A stretch of DNA of 64,000 nt, taken from NCBI GenBank assembly GCA_019744815.1, contig JAIEUA010000009.1, positions 1 through 64,000 on the forward strand. Reading direction: 5' to 3'. This DNA comes from Phycisphaerales bacterium (GTDB taxonomy: Bacteria; Planctomycetota; Phycisphaerae; Phycisphaerales; UBA1924). The position numbers were made by a program, and so were the translations under genes. Below the pieces are notes generated by a model. It made no database searches, had not been told where the DNA came from, and worked only from the letters and a program-made list of their open reading frames with translations. Every line of letters begins with the position of its first letter. The stretch's first letter is position 1. Shown here piece by piece: positions 62,263-64,000 of this stretch.

Positions 62263-62871
62263 ATGAAACGGACACGGTTTCGGAAGTGCGGGGCGATGGC
62301 CGGCGTGGTCGGGGCGGCCTTGCTGCTCCTGGCGGCGGGCGATGCGACGCTCGGGCCCTCGGCCGCGAACACGATGAAAGGTCCGACCGGGGAGCCCATC
62401 GCGGTCGACTCCGCGATGTTCCCCAACGGCGGGATGAGCGTGAGGGGCTTCGAGGTCACGCAGAGCGTCCACGCCCCGGTGGCGGCGGTGTACGAGCGGT
62501 TCACGACGAGTGCGGGATGGAAGAAGTTCCTCGGCGCCGAGACGGTCATCGATCTGCGCGTCGGCGGGGCGTGGGAGATCTACTTCGGAGACGACAAGAT
62601 CGGCAGCAACGGCTGCCAGGTGCTGAGCTACATCCCCAACGAGATGGTGAGCTTCAGCTGGAACGCGCCGCCGAAGTTTGCCGAGCGAGCGCAGCGCACC
62701 TGGTGCGTCGTGCACTTCACCAAAGACGGCGAGGGCAAGACGACGATCCGTTTCCAGCACTCGGGCTTCAGCGACTCGGGGAACTGGAAGGAAGTGCAGG
62801 GGTACTTCGAGAAGGCGTGGCCGAACGTGCTGAAGGCGCTGGCGGACTCGTTCGAGGAGCCTTCGAAGTAA
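62263..62871 (+). CDS. Exported SRPBCC (AHSA1-like) domain protein
   Basis: A 202-residue protein with an N-terminal signal sequence (MAGVVGAALLLLAAGDATLG) and one SRPBCC/AHSA1-like domain (about 55-195), recognisable by HAPVAAVYERFTTSAGWKKF, IDLRVGGAWEIYFG and the C-terminal helix EVQGYFEKAWPNVLKALADS. This fold binds hydrophobic ligands; relatives are mostly cytoplasmic, so the signal sequence is unusual. GGAAGGG lies before ATG 62263. The gene is preceded by a double operator, so its expression is probably switched by a ligand-responsive repressor encoded elsewhere. The next gene follows after 16 bp but has its own TACACT element. Confidence 0.82.
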   Translation: MKRTRFRKCGAMAGVVGAALLLLAAGDATLGPSAANTMKGPTGEPIAVDSAMFPNGGMSVRGFEVTQSVHAPVAAVYERFTTSAGWKKFLGAETVIDLRVGGAWEIYFGDDKIGSNGCQVLSYIPNEMVSFSWNAPPKFAERAQRTWCVVHFTKDGEGKTTIRFQHSGFSDSGNWKEVQGYFEKAWPNVLKALADSFEEPSK

Positions 62872-62875
62872 TCGG

Positions 62876-62881
62876 TACACT
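62876..62881 (+). promoter_or_regulatory. TACACT -10, leaderless spacing
   Basis: TACACT is followed by six bases and ATG 62888. It lies directly behind the SRPBCC stop. Confidence 0.55.
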
Positions 62882-62887
62882 CGGGCG

Positions 62888-64000
62888 ATGATCCGCAACG
62901 CTCGCGTCGGGGAGATTCGGACCGTTCTTGTGTCTGCCGCTGTTCTCTCGGTCTCGGCGTGGCTCGCCGGCTGCGGGGCGACGCGTGCGGCCTTGAGCAA
63001 AGAAGAGCTCGCCGACCGGCGGCTGGCGCAGATCGAGCAGATCCGCACGGACTTTGTGTCGCTCTCGGCCAAGGTCGTGCGGCGGCTCGATGCCGAGGAG
63101 CGGGCGTACGAGGAAGCGATCAAGCGTGGCGAGACCGCGACGCCTCCGGTGCTCGACGTGCTGGCGATCTCCGGCGGCGGCGACTGGGGCGCGTTCGGCG
63201 CGGGCGTGCTGCAGGGCTGGCGCGAGGTGAAGGGTGAGCTCGCGCTGCCGCGGTTCGACGTGGTGACGGGCGTCAGCACGGGTGCCTTGATCGCGCCCTT
63301 CGCGTTCCTGGGCGACGACGCGTCGCTCTCGGTCGTCGATGATCTCTACCGCTCACCCAAGTCCGACTGGGTGGTGCTGAAGGACTGGTTCGTGTTCCTG
63401 CCCTGGCGGGAGAGCTTCACGGACACCAGCGGCCTGCGCCGCGAGCTGGAGGTGAATCTCACCGCGGAGCGCATCGCACGCATCGCCGAGGAGAGCAAGA
63501 AGGACCGCGCGATCGTGATCGGCGCGACGAACCTGGATCTGGGCCTGCCGCGGGCGTGGGCGCTCGGGCGCGAGGCCGAGCACATGGACGAGCGCGGCGG
63601 GGTGAAGCGGGTGCACGACATCCTCATGGCGTCGGCCGCCATCCCCGGGATCTTCCCGCCGGTGGTGATCGACGACACGCTCTACGTCGACGGCGGGACG
63701 ACCGCGAACGTGCTCCTGGGCGCGAACCTGCGGAGCGAGCAGTCGGTGCTGGGCACCTGGCGGCGGACGTTCCCGGGGCGCAAGCCGCCGCGGCTGCGGT
63801 TCTGGGCGATCATCAACAACACGCTGGGCGATGCGCCCAGCATCGTGCAGCCGAGCTGGCCCGACCTGATGAGCAAGAGCCTGGTGACGCTGACCCGCTC
63901 GGCGACCAAGTCGAGCCTGCGAGCCTTCTTGAACCAGGCGGAGCTCTTGCGTCGGGCCGAGGGCGTGGACATCGAGGTGAGGTTCATCGCGGTGCCCAAC
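62888..64000 (+). CDS. Patatin-like phospholipase lipoprotein (cut by window end)
   Basis: The first 371 residues of a lipoprotein acyl hydrolase; the stop lies beyond the window. The signal peptide ends in the lipobox LAGC (Cys29). A helical spacer (about 35-90) precedes the patatin domain with the oxyanion loop SGGGDWGAFGAGVL (about 98-111), the nucleophile elbow GVSTGA (Ser about 134) and the DGG motif in YVDGGTTANVLL (Asp about 267), which form the Ser-Asp dyad. It probably cleaves membrane phospholipids at the envelope. TACACT six bases before the ATG supports the start. It is preceded by the SRPBCC gene with 16 bp between them. Confidence 0.88.
   Translation, partial: MIRNARVGEIRTVLVSAAVLSVSAWLAGCGATRAALSKEELADRRLAQIEQIRTDFVSLSAKVVRRLDAEERAYEEAIKRGETATPPVLDVLAISGGGDWGAFGAGVLQGWREVKGELALPRFDVVTGVSTGALIAPFAFLGDDASLSVVDDLYRSPKSDWVVLKDWFVFLPWRESFTDTSGLRRELEVNLTAERIARIAEESKKDRAIVIGATNLDLGLPRAWALGREAEHMDERGGVKRVHDILMASAAIPGIFPPVVIDDTLYVDGGTTANVLLGANLRSEQSVLGTWRRTFPGRKPPRLRFWAIINNTLGDAPSIVQPSWPDLMSKSLVTLTRSATKSSLRAFLNQAELLRRAEGVDIEVRFIAVPN

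Overview
The window is one continuous, very GC-rich (roughly two thirds G+C by eye) bacterial chromosomal segment that fits the Planctomycetota, most likely class Phycisphaerae. The evidence is the combination of lipid A genes (lpxD, lpxC, OmpH/Skp), a long MoxR/DUF58/von Willebrand-A locus with an ABC exporter, secretin and GspE genes, an H/X-DG-type prepilin-like protein, exported proteins ending in paired Asp-rich dockerin-like repeats with a terminal Cys, and a PEP-CTERM-like protein ending in RRRRR. No rRNA, tRNA, CRISPR array, transposase or phage gene was found.

Layout. 1-8.2 kb: envelope functions (glycosyltransferase, PilZ protein, ompH-lpxD-lpxC, CPBP protease, polysaccharide deacetylase and a methyltransferase). 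8.6-26.3 kb: a co-directional run of ten genes (NHL lipoprotein, VWA/amidotransferase-like membrane protein, MoxR ATPase, DUF5076, DUF58, BatA-type VWA protein, a large membrane protein, ABC ATPase, ABC-2 permease, large secreted protein) that looks like one functional locus. 26.4-28 kb: small membrane and unknown genes. 28.1-32.9 kb: gspD and gspE of a type II secretion or type IV pilus-like machine. 33-36.6 kb: glycine-zipper stress-type protein, BON lipoprotein, epimerase, VOC protein. 36.8-41.5 kb: three exported proteins on the minus strand, two with dockerin-like tails. 41.6-49.3 kb: C4 zinc protein, class I aldolase, Ser/Thr kinase with TPR-like repeats, PEP carboxylase. 50.1-56.1 kb: a regulatory cluster with three LuxR-type proteins, an Lrp/AsnC regulator with an EamA transporter, and an unknown HTH-like protein. 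56.1-64 kb: membrane proteins, metallophosphoesterase, prepilin-like protein, a third dockerin-tailed protein, an exported SRPBCC protein behind a double operator, and a patatin-like lipoprotein cut by the window end.

Two layers of sequence organisation stand out beyond the genes. First, at least seven start codons are preceded by a TANNNT hexamer at only 5-6 nt, the signature of leaderless mRNAs, while other genes have good Shine-Dalgarno sequences. Second, intergenic DNA is full of repeats: simple arrays with 8-bp or similar periods that sit directly before start codons, and several families of GC-rich palindromes, two copies of which supply the TAG stop codon of the gene they follow.

Functions are assigned by reading motifs and recalling families; no database search was possible. 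Start codons were chosen from ribosome-binding sites, overlaps, promoter spacing or family alignment, as stated in each entry.
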